Source: Chloroflexi bacterium CFX4 (GTDB lineage Bacteria; Chloroflexota; Anaerolineae; Aggregatilineales; UBA2796). Taken from it: a stretch of 64,000 nucleotides of DNA. The position numbers and the translations under genes are program-made. Shown here piece by piece: positions 25,720 to 35,177 of the stretch. Position 1 is the stretch's first letter. Each line of letters opens with the position of its first letter. Location: positions 124,001 through 188,000 of the forward strand of contig QWHC01000002.1 in NCBI GenBank assembly GCA_021404685.1. The letters run 5' to 3'. The notes below the pieces were generated by a model. The model saw nothing but the letters and a program-made list of their open reading frames with translations, searched no databases and was not told the DNA's origin.

Positions 25720-28700
25720 TAACTTACGCTACCTAGAGGCGATCCGCGACCACGTCTTGATCTTCGATGGGGCGATGGGGACGAGCATCCAGCGCTATAA
25801 GCTGACGGCTGAGGATTTCGGCGGCGAACATCTCAACGGCTGTAACGATTACCTCGTCATCACGCGCCCAGATGTTATTGAAGCCATTCACGCCAGCTTT
25901 CTAGCAGTCGGCAGCGAAGTGCTGGAGACAAACACCTTTCGCTCGAACCGCCTGACGCTTGGCGAATATGGCTTGGGCGATCAGGTGCTGGAGATTAACC
26001 GTACTGCGGCGCAGTTGGCGCGCCGTGTCGCTGATCGTTTCGCGGCGGAGACGGGCATTCCGCGCTATGTGGCAGGCAGCATCGGCCCGAGCGGCAAACT
26101 GCCGTCTTCCGATGATCCTGATCTCTCCAACATCACCTTTGATGAATTGGCAGATATTTTCGCGGAGCAGGCGCGTGGCTTGGTCGAAGGTGGTGTAGAT
26201 GTCCTGTTGATCGAGACCAGCCAAGATATTCTGGAAGTGCGTGCGGCAGTGTACGGCATCACGCGCTATTTCAATGAAAGCGGCAAGCGTGTTGCTTTGC
26301 AGGTGCAGGTGACATTGGATGTTTCCGGCAAAATGCTGCTCGGCACGGATATTGCCGCCGCGCTGACCATCCTAGAGGCACTGCCCATTGACGTGATCGG
26401 CTTGAACTGCTCGACAGGACCCGAACACATGCGTGAGCCGATCCGCTATCTGGTCGAGAACAGCACCAAACCGATCAGCGTGCTGCCCAACGCGGGCTTG
26501 CCGCTCAACGTGGATGGTGAGGCTGTCTACCCAATGGCGCCGCAGCCGTTCGCGCACATGCTTGGCGATTTCGTCGAGTGGGGCGTTAGCTGCGTGGGGG
26601 GCTGCTGCGGCACCACGCCCGAACATCTCAAGGAATTGGTGGCGCAAGTCCATGCGCGCCGCAAGCGTCAGGTAGCGATCAGCCCGCCTGAGCCAAAGGT
26701 TGCCTCTGCCATGCGCGCCGTGCCAATGCGCTTCATCCCAGGTCCGACGATGGTTGGTGAGCGCGTTAATTCGCAAGGCAGCCGCAAGATCAAACGCCTG
26801 CTGCTGGCGGATGACTACGAGGGCATCCTGCAAGTGGCGCAAGAGCAGGTGGATAGCGGCGCACACATCCTAGATGTTTGCGTGGCGCTCACCGAACGTG
26901 CCGATGAGGCGCAGCAAATGCGGACAGTCGTCAAAAAGCTGGCGATGAGCATTGAAGCACCGCTCATGATTGACGTAACCGATCCCGAAGTGGCGGAAGC
27001 AGCGCTCAGCGTCTACCCTGGGCGCGGCATCATCAACGGTAACAATCTGGAGAACGGGCGCGAACGCATTGATCGCATCCTGCCGATTGCCAAGAAGCAC
27101 GGCGCTGCCGTCCTCTCGATGACCATTGACGAAGTCGGTATGGCGAAAACGGCACAGCGCAAGCTGGAAGTTGCCCGCCGCATTTATGAGATCGCCGTCA
27201 ATGAATACGGCATGAAGCCTGAGGATTTGATCTTCGATGATCTGGTCTTTACGCTTGCCACTGGCGACCCTGAATTTGCCAACAGCGCCATAGAGACCAT
27301 CGAAGGCATTAAGCTGATCAAGGCGGAATTGAAAGGCGTGCTGACCTCACTGGGCGTTAGCAACCTGAGCTTTGGCTTGGGCGAGGGTGCGCGTGCCGTG
27401 CTGAACAGCGTCTTTTTGTATCACGCCGTGCAGGCGGGCTTGGATATGGCGATTGTCAATCCCGCGCACATCAAACCTTACGCAGAGATTCCCGAAGAAC
27501 AGCGCGAACTTGCCAACGATCTGATCTTCAACCGCCGTGAGGATGCGCTGCCGCGCTTCATCGCCTACTTTGATCAAAACGCCGTCCAGTTGGAGAGCAA
27601 CAACGATGTTGACCCAACCGAAGGTATGACGCCTGAACAAAAGCTGCACTGGCAGATCGTCCACCGCAAGAAGGAAGGCGTTGAGGCATTGGTAGATGCC
27701 TGCCTGCAAAACCAGAGCGCCGTAGAGGTGCTGAACAACGTGCTGCTGCCTGCCATGAAGGAAGTGGGCGATAAGTTCGGCGCGGGCGAGCTGATCCTGC
27801 CCTTTGTGCTGCAAAGCGCCGAGACCATGAAAAAGACCGTTGCCTACCTTGAAAACTTCCTAGAGCGCAAAGATGGCGCGGCAAAAGGCGTGGTGGTGTT
27901 GGCAACCGTCTACGGCGATGTTCACGACATCGGCAAGAACTTGGTCAAGACCATCCTGAGCAACAACGGCTACATCGTGCATGATCTGGGCAAGCAAGTG
28001 CCAGCGAACGTAATCATCGAGGCGGCAGTGCAGCACAACGCCACCGCCATCGGCTTGAGCGCGCTCTTGGTCAGCACGTCCAAACAAATGCCTGTGGTGG
28101 TCAACGAATTGGCGCGGCGTGGCTTGAAATTCCCTGTGCTAATCGGTGGTGCAGCCATCAATCGGCGCTTTGGGCGGCGCATTCTGTTCTTGGAAGATAA
28201 CGGTGAGCCGTACCCACACGGCGTCTTTTACTGCAAAGATGCCTTTGAAGGCTTGGAAGTGATGGATCGCTTGGTGGATGAAGGGGTGCGCCCTGCCTTC
28301 CTTGATCAGATCGTGACAGAGGCTTATGCGGAGATGGGCAAAGCGGCGCCAAGCCGCCCAACAGCCGCTAAGCGCCGCAGCACGCTGACGCCTGCGCCTG
28401 ATATTCCCACGCCGCCCTTCTGGGGAACGCGCACCATTGATCGCATGTCTACCGAGATTGTGCTGGAATACATCCACAAGCCTGAGCTATTCCGCCTGAG
28501 CTGGGGCGCAAAGAATACACAAGGTGAGGAATGGGCGAAACTGAGCGCCGACTTTGAGGCACGCCTTGCCCAGATGAAACGCGAGGCGATCCGCAACCGC
28601 TGGTTGCATCCGCAGGCAGTCTATGGTTATTTCCCTGCCAACAGCAGCGGTGATGACCTGCTCATCTACGATCCGCAGCGCTATGCCGAGACGGGCGAGC

Positions 28701-29203
28701 GAATCGAGATTGCGCGCTTCAGCTTCCCGCGCCAAGACGACGGCGAGTTCTTGTGCATCAGCGATTATTACTTGCCAACAGAAGCAGATCGCGCTGATGT
28801 GTGCGCCTTGCAGGTCGTGACGGTTGGTGAGGTTGCCACACAGCACTTTGAGGCGCTGCAAGGCAGCGATCAATATAGCGAGGCGTACTACTTCCACGGG
28901 CTGGCTGTTCAGGCAGCGGAGGCAACCGCCGTCTATGTGAACAACCACATTCGGCGCGAGCTAGGCATTCCTGAAAAGCGCGGCAAACGCTACTCGTGGG
29001 GCTATCCGGCTTGCCCAGAGTTAGCCGATCATCAAACGGTGCTGCGCCTGCTGCCAGAGGCGGCAGAAAAGATCGGAATGCAGCTCACCAGCGCCTATCA
29101 ATGGGTGCCAGAGCAATCCACCGCCGCCATCTTCGCCCACCATCCGTCGGCGAAGTATTATGCGGTTGGTAGCGGGCGTCTTGAGCAGCTTATGGCGGAA
29201 TGA
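25712..29203 (+). CDS. metH: Cobalamin-dependent methionine synthase
   Basis: A 1163-residue four-module enzyme that transfers the methyl group of methyltetrahydrofolate to homocysteine. Modules in order: homocysteine/zinc domain (residues 1-320, zinc ligands C233, C298 and C299 in the GGCCGTT motif); pterin-binding domain (345-620, starting MVGERVNSQGS); helical cap plus B12-binding domain (650-890, DVHDIG with axial H738); and the AdoMet-binding reactivation domain (from ~925, with RGKRYSWGYPACPEL). Length is near that of E. coli MetH (1227). It overlaps both its upstream and downstream neighbours, so it lies within a tight operon behind the leader RNA. Confidence 0.96.
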   Translation: MADNLRYLEAIRDHVLIFDGAMGTSIQRYKLTAEDFGGEHLNGCNDYLVITRPDVIEAIHASFLAVGSEVLETNTFRSNRLTLGEYGLGDQVLEINRTAAQLARRVADRFAAETGIPRYVAGSIGPSGKLPSSDDPDLSNITFDELADIFAEQARGLVEGGVDVLLIETSQDILEVRAAVYGITRYFNESGKRVALQVQVTLDVSGKMLLGTDIAAALTILEALPIDVIGLNCSTGPEHMREPIRYLVENSTKPISVLPNAGLPLNVDGEAVYPMAPQPFAHMLGDFVEWGVSCVGGCCGTTPEHLKELVAQVHARRKRQVAISPPEPKVASAMRAVPMRFIPGPTMVGERVNSQGSRKIKRLLLADDYEGILQVAQEQVDSGAHILDVCVALTERADEAQQMRTVVKKLAMSIEAPLMIDVTDPEVAEAALSVYPGRGIINGNNLENGRERIDRILPIAKKHGAAVLSMTIDEVGMAKTAQRKLEVARRIYEIAVNEYGMKPEDLIFDDLVFTLATGDPEFANSAIETIEGIKLIKAELKGVLTSLGVSNLSFGLGEGARAVLNSVFLYHAVQAGLDMAIVNPAHIKPYAEIPEEQRELANDLIFNRREDALPRFIAYFDQNAVQLESNNDVDPTEGMTPEQKLHWQIVHRKKEGVEALVDACLQNQSAVEVLNNVLLPAMKEVGDKFGAGELILPFVLQSAETMKKTVAYLENFLERKDGAAKGVVVLATVYGDVHDIGKNLVKTILSNNGYIVHDLGKQVPANVIIEAAVQHNATAIGLSALLVSTSKQMPVVVNELARRGLKFPVLIGGAAINRRFGRRILFLEDNGEPYPHGVFYCKDAFEGLEVMDRLVDEGVRPAFLDQIVTEAYAEMGKAAPSRPTAAKRRSTLTPAPDIPTPPFWGTRTIDRMSTEIVLEYIHKPELFRLSWGAKNTQGEEWAKLSADFEARLAQMKREAIRNRWLHPQAVYGYFPANSSGDDLLIYDPQRYAETGERIEIARFSFPRQDDGEFLCISDYYLPTEADRADVCALQVVTVGEVATQHFEALQGSDQYSEAYYFHGLAVQAAEATAVYVNNHIRRELGIPEKRGKRYSWGYPACPELADHQTVLRLLPEAAEKIGMQLTSAYQWVPEQSTAAIFAHHPSAKYYAVGSGRLEQLMAE

Positions 29204-29451
29204 GTAAACGAGCGCAGAATGAACGTAAATTTCCAAACTGGGTATCGCTGCCTGAGGGTGGGCGGCGATACTGGTATGATTCACTGGGTGAAGATTTCGG
29301 CTATGCACGCTACGTTAAAATAGTGGATCAAGACGAAGATACTGTTGCCTTCTATCAGGAAATTTATGATAACGATGGCGTTCTAATTGAAATACATCAT
29401 AAGTATCCGATAGATAGTGGGCATCAGCGAGTAGGTGGTGATCAAGAATGA
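29200..29451 (+). CDS. Small protein of unknown function
   Basis: An 83-residue protein whose ATG overlaps the metH stop (ATGA). It is rich in aromatic and acidic residues, with LPEGGRRYWYDS, YARYVKIVDQDEDTV and YQEIYDNDGVLIEIHHKYP. It looks like a compact beta-sheet protein without a signal peptide or helix. The base composition is more AT-rich than that of metH. The next small gene overlaps it by four bases, so the two probably work as a pair. I do not recognise a named family; a small binding or immunity-type protein is conceivable but unsupported. Confidence 0.7.
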   Translation: MSKRAQNERKFPNWVSLPEGGRRYWYDSLGEDFGYARYVKIVDQDEDTVAFYQEIYDNDGVLIEIHHKYPIDSGHQRVGGDQE

Positions 29452-29717
29452 ACATACCAACGCCACAAACAGTGATTGAACAACTCTTAGCCTATCTGAA
29501 CAACCGCATCAGCCGCCAGAGTCTCGTCCATTGGGCAGAAGATTCCCTCTTTGCGCTTGCCGAAAGCGAGGCAGATGTGCCGCAAACAGAAGTGTTGATG
29601 GAAGTGCTAGGTTATCTCAGCGCAGCCGACACGCCGTCCTTCCCGCTCACTTGGGAGCGTCTGTCTGCTTTTCTAGAGAAACTCGGCGCACAAGTTGAGG
29701 TCTCGATCAGAGCGTGA
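29448..29717 (+). CDS. Small helical protein of unknown function
   Basis: An 89-residue, mostly helical acidic protein (QTVIEQLLAYLNNRISRQSLVHWAEDSLF, then EVLGYLSAADTPSFPLTWERLSAFLEKLG). It overlaps the previous gene by four bases (ATGA), and its stop overlaps the GTG start of the methylase gene. Three genes in a row are therefore translationally coupled. No family could be named. The coupling to an unknown beta protein and a DNA methylase hints at a small transferred module. Confidence 0.7.
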   Translation: MNIPTPQTVIEQLLAYLNNRISRQSLVHWAEDSLFALAESEADVPQTEVLMEVLGYLSAADTPSFPLTWERLSAFLEKLGAQVEVSIRA

Positions 29718-30544
29718 TCGCTGAACGTGCCGTTGAAACGCCGCTGAAATGGGCAGGCGGCAAGCGTTGGCTGCTGCCATACCTGCTGCCCCTTTGGGAT
29801 GCCTATCAAACGGTGACGCCAAACGGGCGGCTGGTGGAGCCGTTCTGTGGCAGCCTTTCGGTGGCGCTGGGGCTGCACCCTGAGCGTGCCTTGCTCAACG
29901 ATCTGAATCCGCACCTGATCACCTTTTGGCGGCAAGTGCAGCGCGGCTTGACGGTTGATCTGCCGATGGCGAACGACAAAACGCTCTACTACGCGCATCG
30001 TGAGCGGTTCAACGCGCTGATCGCGGCAGGGCAGGCACAGAGCGCCGCCGCGGCACAGCTCTTCTACTACCTGAATCGGACGGGCTTTAACGGCTTGTGC
30101 CGCTTTAACAGCAAGGGCTTTTTCAACGTTCCGTTCGGGCGCTATACGACGATCAACTATTGGCAAACCGCCGATTTTGCGCCTTTCGCGGCGTGCTTGG
30201 CACACTGGACGTTCACCACGGGCAGCTTTGAGGCAATCGCAGTGCAGCCTGACGACTTCATCTACGCCGATCCGCCCTATGACGTGGAATTCACCAGTTA
30301 TTCCGCCGGCGGCTTCACGTGGAATGATCAGGTGCGCTTGGCAGAATGGCTGAGCCAACATCAGGGCGTCGCCGTGCTGAGCAATCAGGCGACTGAGCGT
30401 ATCGTAGACCTTTACACGGCGCACGGCTTCAGCCTGATATATCTTGATGCACCGCGCCGCATCAGCGCCAACGGTGATCGGACGCCAGCGCGTGAGGTGC
30501 TGGCAACGCGCAATCTCGCTCTAAAAGTGAGCAGGAGTGAGTAG
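29714..30544 (+). CDS. dam: Dam-type (D12 class) adenine-specific DNA methyltransferase
   Basis: A 276-residue N6-adenine methylase of the Dam/DpnM group. The N-terminal LKWAGGKRWLLPYL motif and EPFCGSLSVAL (SAM binding, residues 42-52) are followed by NDLNPHLI and the catalytic DPPY (186-189). A C-terminal SNQATERI segment fits the same class. The target would be GATC or similar. No restriction endonuclease gene lies next to it, so it is an orphan methylase unless the neighbouring Uma2 protein is its partner. It starts at GTG 29714, overlapping the preceding stop; the first ATG is far inside the domain. Confidence 0.92.
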   Translation: MIAERAVETPLKWAGGKRWLLPYLLPLWDAYQTVTPNGRLVEPFCGSLSVALGLHPERALLNDLNPHLITFWRQVQRGLTVDLPMANDKTLYYAHRERFNALIAAGQAQSAAAAQLFYYLNRTGFNGLCRFNSKGFFNVPFGRYTTINYWQTADFAPFAACLAHWTFTTGSFEAIAVQPDDFIYADPPYDVEFTSYSAGGFTWNDQVRLAEWLSQHQGVAVLSNQATERIVDLYTAHGFSLIYLDAPRRISANGDRTPAREVLATRNLALKVSRSE

Positions 30545-30546
30545 GC

Positions 30547-31143
30547 ATGTCTACTGAAGCGCACCCAATCAGCGCTGCACAAGAAGCAGTGGCACCTGAG
30601 CCGTTGCTAGAAGGCATCGATCCCGATCAGCGCGTTGAGATTATCAATGGCGCGTTGGTCGAGATGAGTCCTGTTGGTTTTTTGCATCATATAATTGCAG
30701 GCAATATTTTCACGTTATTGAATGAGTTTGTGCGTGCCAATCGGTTGGGCTATGTCATGATGGATGGCTTGCTCTATCTGATGCACAAGACAAGCGGACT
30801 CAGAGGCGCGCTCGTACCCGATGTTTCCTATATCAGCAAGGCATCACTGCCCGCCGAATGGGATCAGCACAAACCATTCCCCGGCGCGCCAACCCTTGCC
30901 GTTGAGGTTATCTCGCCTGATGAGACTGCCCTCAAGATTAACCAGAAATTGAAGATTTACCTTGAGGCTGGCACGGCAGAGGTTTGGATCGTCTACCCTG
31001 AGGCGGAAGAAGTCTATCAATACCGCGCCGATGCAATGGATACAATCCGTGTCTATCGCGGTGAGGCAACCATTCCCTGTGCGCCGCTTGAAGGGCTGGC
31101 AATCACTGCCGCGCAGTGTTTCGCGCAGCCTAAGTTGGATTAA
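30547..31143 (+). CDS. Uma2-family putative PD-(D/E)XK nuclease
   Basis: A 198-residue Uma2 (DUF820) protein, a family with a restriction-endonuclease fold that is multiplied in cyanobacteria and Chloroflexota. Visible are the N-terminal [14 protein letters not shown], the catalytic aspartate in VPDVSYI (D92), and AVEVISP (E120) followed by a conserved lysine-containing helix and YWIVYPE-like strand ([12 protein letters not shown]). It starts two bases behind the methylase stop. The family's cellular role is not known. Pairing with a methylase as a restriction-modification set is possible but not shown. Confidence 0.88.
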   Translation: MSTEAHPISAAQEAVAPEPLLEGIDPDQRVEIINGALVEMSPVGFLHHIIAGNIFTLLNEFVRANRLGYVMMDGLLYLMHKTSGLRGALVPDVSYISKASLPAEWDQHKPFPGAPTLAVEVISPDETALKINQKLKIYLEAGTAEVWIVYPEAEEVYQYRADAMDTIRVYRGEATIPCAPLEGLAITAAQCFAQPKLD

Positions 31144-31168
31144 TTTCACCCGAAAAGGATTTTCCACC

Positions 31169-32176
31169 ATGCACTATCGCTTTATGGGCAAAACAGGCTT
31201 GAAGGTCAGCGAGCTATGCTTAGGCGCGATGACCTTTGGGCGCGAGGCGGACGAGCCAACCAGCTTCGCCATTATGGATCGCTTCTTTGAGGCGGGCGGC
31301 AACTTCATTGACACCGCCGATGTCTATACACGCGGTGTCTCTGAAGAGATCGTTGGGCGTTGGCTGCGCGGCAAGCCGCGTGAGGATGTCATCCTCGCCA
31401 CCAAAGTGCGCTTTCCGATGGGCGATCAGCCCAACAACGTCGGTCTGAGCCGCAAACACATCCTGGATGGCGTTCATGCCAGCTTGCGCCGCCTACAAAC
31501 GGATTACATTGATCTCTACCAAGTTCACTGCTGGGATCCGATCACGCCGCTGGAAGAAACGCTCAGCACGCTGGATAGCCTTGTGAAGGCGGGCAAGGTG
31601 CGCTATATCGGCGCAAGCAACTATCTGGGTTGGCAACTGCAAAAATCGGTAGACCTTTGCAAGGCGAACGGTTGGGAACAGTTCACCTGCCTACAGCCGC
31701 TTTATAACCTCTTACACCGCACCCTTGAATGGGAACTGGTGGCGGTCTGCCTGAATGAAGGCATCGGCATCATCCCGTGGAGTCCGCTGCGCGGCGGCTG
31801 GCTGAGCGGTAAGTATAAGCGCGGCATGACGGCGCCCATCGCCAACACTCGCGTTGACGATGCCGAAAAGCACGGCTGGAGCGAGGCGTGGTCAAGCCTG
31901 GCGACGGAGCGCACCTGGCAGATCATTGACGAACTGCATGCTGTGGCTGCTGAGGCGAACAAATCCGCCGCGCAGGTTGCCATTAACTGGCTGTTGGCGC
32001 AAAAGGGCGTCACTGCGCCGATCATCGGTGCGCGCAACCTCACACAGCTTGAGGATAACATCGGTGCCTCAGGTTGGGCGCTCAGCGCAGAGCATCTGGC
32101 GCGCCTTGATGCCGTCAGCACGCCGGAGCTGGTCTATCCCTACGATTTTGTGGGACGGGCGCAAAAGACGCGCTAG
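31169..32176 (+). CDS. Aldo/keto reductase
   Basis: A 335-residue NAD(P)H-dependent oxidoreductase with the TIM-barrel AKR fold. The catalytic tetrad can be placed as D48, Y53 (FIDTADVY), K79 (LATKV) and H120 (LYQVHCWD). It resembles the Tas/YajO-like group (AKR11-14) acting on small aldehydes or ketones; the substrate is unknown. The ATG at 31169 has an AAAAGGA site 10 bases upstream and matches the family start ([14 protein letters not shown]). The same frame is open further upstream, but this lies inside the Uma2 gene. Confidence 0.92.
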   Translation: MHYRFMGKTGLKVSELCLGAMTFGREADEPTSFAIMDRFFEAGGNFIDTADVYTRGVSEEIVGRWLRGKPREDVILATKVRFPMGDQPNNVGLSRKHILDGVHASLRRLQTDYIDLYQVHCWDPITPLEETLSTLDSLVKAGKVRYIGASNYLGWQLQKSVDLCKANGWEQFTCLQPLYNLLHRTLEWELVAVCLNEGIGIIPWSPLRGGWLSGKYKRGMTAPIANTRVDDAEKHGWSEAWSSLATERTWQIIDELHAVAAEANKSAAQVAINWLLAQKGVTAPIIGARNLTQLEDNIGASGWALSAEHLARLDAVSTPELVYPYDFVGRAQKTR

Positions 32177-32469
32177 AGATTACCGTCGCATTGGCTGTCG
32201 CGGTTGGTATAGTGGGTAAAGCTGATCGGACTGAGCATCTCTCCCTATACCCCTAGCCCACACCACAACCGCGTCCGCGTAACCCTTGATCGCCCGTTTA
32301 CAGGACGTGGTCGTAGGGTTTTTGATCATGTCGGTCTAATTTGCGGGAGAGGAGACAGCCGCAACTTTGGCGGCAGGGTGCGCTGCCTGAGCGCTTTTGC
32401 AGAGCAATACACACCAGAGGCAGTGCGTGGTCAGGTTTTTTGGTTCAATCGCTAGAGGATGTATCTACC
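32177..32469 (+). promoter_or_regulatory. Leader region of the methyltransferase-MetF gene
   Basis: These 293 bases hold no gene. AACCCT (near 32280) can pair with AGGGTT (near 32316), which is followed by a short T-run, a terminator-like element. Downstream, GCCGC and GCGGC (about 32359-32375) form a small hairpin, and a GCGC-rich stretch ending in TTTT follows. Such a leader before a methionine-pathway gene could be regulatory, but I could not match a known riboswitch class. Confidence 0.35.
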
Positions 32470-34329
32470 ATGCCACACCCACAACCTTTTCTAGAGCGCT
32501 TGAAGCAGGGCGTCGTCCTTGCCGATGGCGCCATGGGAACTACCTTGCATCAGGGCGGCGCACCGCTGGATGCCTGCTTTGATGCCCTGAACCTGAGTGC
32601 GCCTTCGCGTGTGCAGGCTGTTCACCGCGCCTTTGTCGAGGCGGGTGCTGAACTGATCGAGACGAACACCTTTGGCGCGAATCGCTTCAAGTTGGCAGAT
32701 CACAACCGCGCCGCCGAAGTGACTGCCATCAATCACGCCGGTGTGATGTTGGCACGCGCTGCCATCGGCAACAAGCCGATCTACGTGGCAGGCTCCGTCG
32801 GTCCGCTTGGTGTGCGCCTGGCACCCTATGGGCGCGTTAGCACCGAACAGGCATTTGAGGCATTCTATGAACAGATCGCAGCGCTGATCGTTGGCGGTGC
32901 TGATCTGATCATCTTAGAGACCTTCACCGACCTTGCCGAGATTGCCGAAGCAGTGCGCGCTGCCCGCGCCGCCAACCCAAACATTCCCGTCATCGCCAGC
33001 ATGACTTTCACCCGTGACGGCACGACGGTCTATGGCGATCCGCCGCGTGAGGTGGCAAATGCGCTTGCCGCCACAGGCGCGGATGTGATCGGCGTCAACT
33101 GTAGTGGCGGACCTTCCCAACTGACGCGCATTGCACAGGTCATGCGCGCCGTTGAACCTGATCTGCCAATCTTGGTCATGCCCAACGCCGGCTTTCCAGA
33201 GACGGTCAACGGGCGCGTGATGTACCCTGCCACGCCGGATTATTTCGGCGATTACGCTGTGATCTTGCGCGGCATGGGTGTCAATCTCATTGGTGGCTGC
33301 TGCGGCACCACGCCCGATCACATCCGTGCCATGCGCGCCGCGCTGGATGCACCGAACCGCACGCCGCACATCGTCCTGGCACCTGTGGAGCCGAACGGCG
33401 TTAGCACGGCAAACGCGCACGAATCGCCGACGCGCCTTGCCCAAAAATTGGCGGTTGGCAAGTTCTTCACCACTGTCGAGATGGCGCCGCCGCGCAGTTT
33501 CAACGCGCAAAAGGTGCTGGCAGCCGCCCAAATGCTGCAATCAGCAGGCGTAGACTGCATTGATGTTTCGGATAGCCCAATGGCACGGATGCGGATGAGT
33601 CCGTGGGCAGTTTGCCACCTGATTCAAGATCGGCTGGGCATGGAGACTATCCTGCATTTTCCCACACGCGGACGCAACATCCTGCGCGTGCAGGGCGATC
33701 TTTTGGCGGCGCACGCGCTGAACGTGCGGAACATCTTTGTGGTGATGGGTGATCCGACCTCGATTGGCGATTATCCAGAGGCGAACGATAAATACGACAT
33801 CGTGCCAAGCGGCTTGATCAAGCTCATCAAGCAGAACTTGAACAGCGGGCAAGATCAGGCGGGCAACAGCATTGGACAGCCGACATCCTTTGCCGTCGGC
33901 TGTGCGCTGAACCTCTGCCCACAGGATATAGACGCCGAGATCAAGACGCTGCGGAAGAAGATCGAGGCAGGCGCGGATTTCGCCCTGACGCAAAGCGTCT
34001 ACGAGCCGCACAAAGTCGCGCAGTTCTTGAAGCGCTACGAAGAACTGCACGGCGCGCTCACCTTGCCGATTTTGGTCGGTGTGCTGCCGCTTTACGGCGC
34101 ACGGCACGCCGCCTTTTTGCATAACGAGGTGCCGGGTATCAACATTCCAGAGCCGATCATGGCGCGCATCAATGCAGCGGGCGATGTCGCACCGTCGGTC
34201 GGCGTCCAGATCGCGGCTGAGCTGCTGCGCGATCTGCGCGGCATGGTGCAGGGCGCTTATATCATCCCGCCCTTCGGCAAATATGAAATGGCGGCTGAGA
34301 TCGTCGAGGCGATGGCGCAGCCTGCCTGA
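32470..34329 (+). CDS. Bifunctional homocysteine S-methyltransferase / methylenetetrahydrofolate reductase
   Basis: A 619-residue fusion. Residues 1-300 are a homocysteine methyltransferase (BHMT/MmuM-like) with zinc ligands C211 (VNCSGG) and C277/C278 (GGCCGTT). Residues about 325-619 are a MetF-type FAD enzyme that makes 5-methyl-THF, with TTVEMAPPRSFNAQ, FVVMGDPT and ADFALTQSVYE. The same fusion occurs in Bacillus YitJ and in Thermotogales/Chloroflexota. In combination with the MetH 3.3 kb upstream, the MetF half would supply methyl-THF, while the zinc domain may serve B12-independent methyl transfer or help MetH. ATG 32470 was chosen at the start of the conserved domain; the frame is open upstream. 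Confidence 0.92.
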   Translation: MPHPQPFLERLKQGVVLADGAMGTTLHQGGAPLDACFDALNLSAPSRVQAVHRAFVEAGAELIETNTFGANRFKLADHNRAAEVTAINHAGVMLARAAIGNKPIYVAGSVGPLGVRLAPYGRVSTEQAFEAFYEQIAALIVGGADLIILETFTDLAEIAEAVRAARAANPNIPVIASMTFTRDGTTVYGDPPREVANALAATGADVIGVNCSGGPSQLTRIAQVMRAVEPDLPILVMPNAGFPETVNGRVMYPATPDYFGDYAVILRGMGVNLIGGCCGTTPDHIRAMRAALDAPNRTPHIVLAPVEPNGVSTANAHESPTRLAQKLAVGKFFTTVEMAPPRSFNAQKVLAAAQMLQSAGVDCIDVSDSPMARMRMSPWAVCHLIQDRLGMETILHFPTRGRNILRVQGDLLAAHALNVRNIFVVMGDPTSIGDYPEANDKYDIVPSGLIKLIKQNLNSGQDQAGNSIGQPTSFAVGCALNLCPQDIDAEIKTLRKKIEAGADFALTQSVYEPHKVAQFLKRYEELHGALTLPILVGVLPLYGARHAAFLHNEVPGINIPEPIMARINAAGDVAPSVGVQIAAELLRDLRGMVQGAYIIPPFGKYEMAAEIVEAMAQPA

Positions 34330-34388
34330 TCATTTGAAACCCACCGCTGATCGGCTTCCCCTGCCAGCCTCATCCCTTAGTCCCAACG

Positions 34389-34416
34389 CCCCTTTCCCCG
34401 TCTGACGGGAAAGGGG
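34389..34416. repeat. CCCCTTTCCC hairpin element
   Basis: A 10-base-pair perfect stem (34389-34398 with 34407-34416) behind the MetF fusion gene. The same CCCTTTCCC/GGGAAAGGG core occurs at 19215-19240, so this is a dispersed intergenic hairpin. There is no T-run after it. Confidence 0.6.
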
Positions 34417-34450
34417 TTCCCCTTCCCCACGCCCAAAGCCGCTTCAACGC

Positions 34451-34479
34451 TTGTTTAGTTGGGCAGGCTGCGCTAAAAT
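34451..34479 (+). promoter_or_regulatory. Promoter of the MBL-fold gene
   Basis: TTGTTT (34451-34456), a 17-base spacer and TAAAAT (34474-34479), expected start about 55 bases before ATG 34541. The string TGCGCTAAAATAT is identical to the box of the dinB-metH promoter. Confidence 0.65.
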
Positions 34480-34540
34480 ATAAGAATATCAGTTCGATTT
34501 TTTCCGCTGGGCAAAATCACCTAGAGAAAGTCTCTCCGCT

Positions 34541-35176
34541 ATGGAAATTACGTGGTATGGGCATAGTTGCTTTCGGCTTGCCGAACGCGGCAAGGCGGCT
34601 GTTGTCACCGATCCGTTTGGTGAGCAGCTTGGTTTGGCGCTGCCCAAACTGAAGGCAGAGATCGTCACTGTGAGCCATGAGGCGCATGGTCACAGCAATG
34701 CGGGCGCCGTCAAAGGTGTGCAGCGCGTGATCACGGGCGCGGGCGAGTACGAGATCGGCGGCGTGTTCATCATCGGCGTGGCAATGCACAACACCAGCCA
34801 CAAAACGCCCAAGCCAAACATCGCCTATGTGCTGGATTTTGATGGGTTGCGCGTGGCACACCTTGGCGATCTGGATCATATTCCGCCGCAATCCGTGATC
34901 GAGGTGCTGGAGACGGTGCATGTAGCGCTGATTCCGGTCGGCGGCGGCGGCGGCTTGAACGCCACTCAGGCGGTGGAGCTGATCAGCCTGTTGGAGCCGA
35001 ACTACGTCATCCCGATGCACTACCAACTGCCCAACAGCACCGTTGCGCTCGATCCACTAGAGCGCTTTCTGCGCGAGATGGGCGTGAGCCGCGTGCAGCA
35101 AGAGCAGGTCTTTAAGGTGACGGGCAGCGGAATGCCTGAACAGACTCAGATTATCGTCATGGAGCAAAGCCACTAA
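34541..35176 (+). CDS. Metallo-beta-lactamase-fold hydrolase (UlaG/UPF0173-like)
   Basis: A 211-residue cytoplasmic protein with the MBL fold. MEITWYGHSCF at the start is typical of the UlaG/UPF0173 branch. The zinc motif, usually HxHxDH, reads SHEAHGHSN (residues 45-53), with three histidines but no aspartate, so metal binding may be altered. HLGDLDH and MHYQLP provide later ligands. The substrate is unknown. It has its own promoter and is followed one base later by a small gene, so both are likely on one transcript. Confidence 0.87.
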   Translation: MEITWYGHSCFRLAERGKAAVVTDPFGEQLGLALPKLKAEIVTVSHEAHGHSNAGAVKGVQRVITGAGEYEIGGVFIIGVAMHNTSHKTPKPNIAYVLDFDGLRVAHLGDLDHIPPQSVIEVLETVHVALIPVGGGGGLNATQAVELISLLEPNYVIPMHYQLPNSTVALDPLERFLREMGVSRVQQEQVFKVTGSGMPEQTQIIVMEQSH

Positions 35177-35177
35177 A

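Noticed and set aside
29714-31143. Complete restriction-modification system
   Set aside because: The methylase is clear, but Uma2 proteins are not established as cognate endonucleases and no specificity evidence is visible.
30962-31168. Longer aldo/keto reductase start
   Set aside because: The extra 69 residues overlap the Uma2 gene and have no family match; ATG 31169 has a ribosome binding site.
32200-32235. tRNA-like string GGTTGGTATAGTGGGTAAAG
   Set aside because: No T-arm consensus, acceptor pairing or anticodon stem could be drawn.
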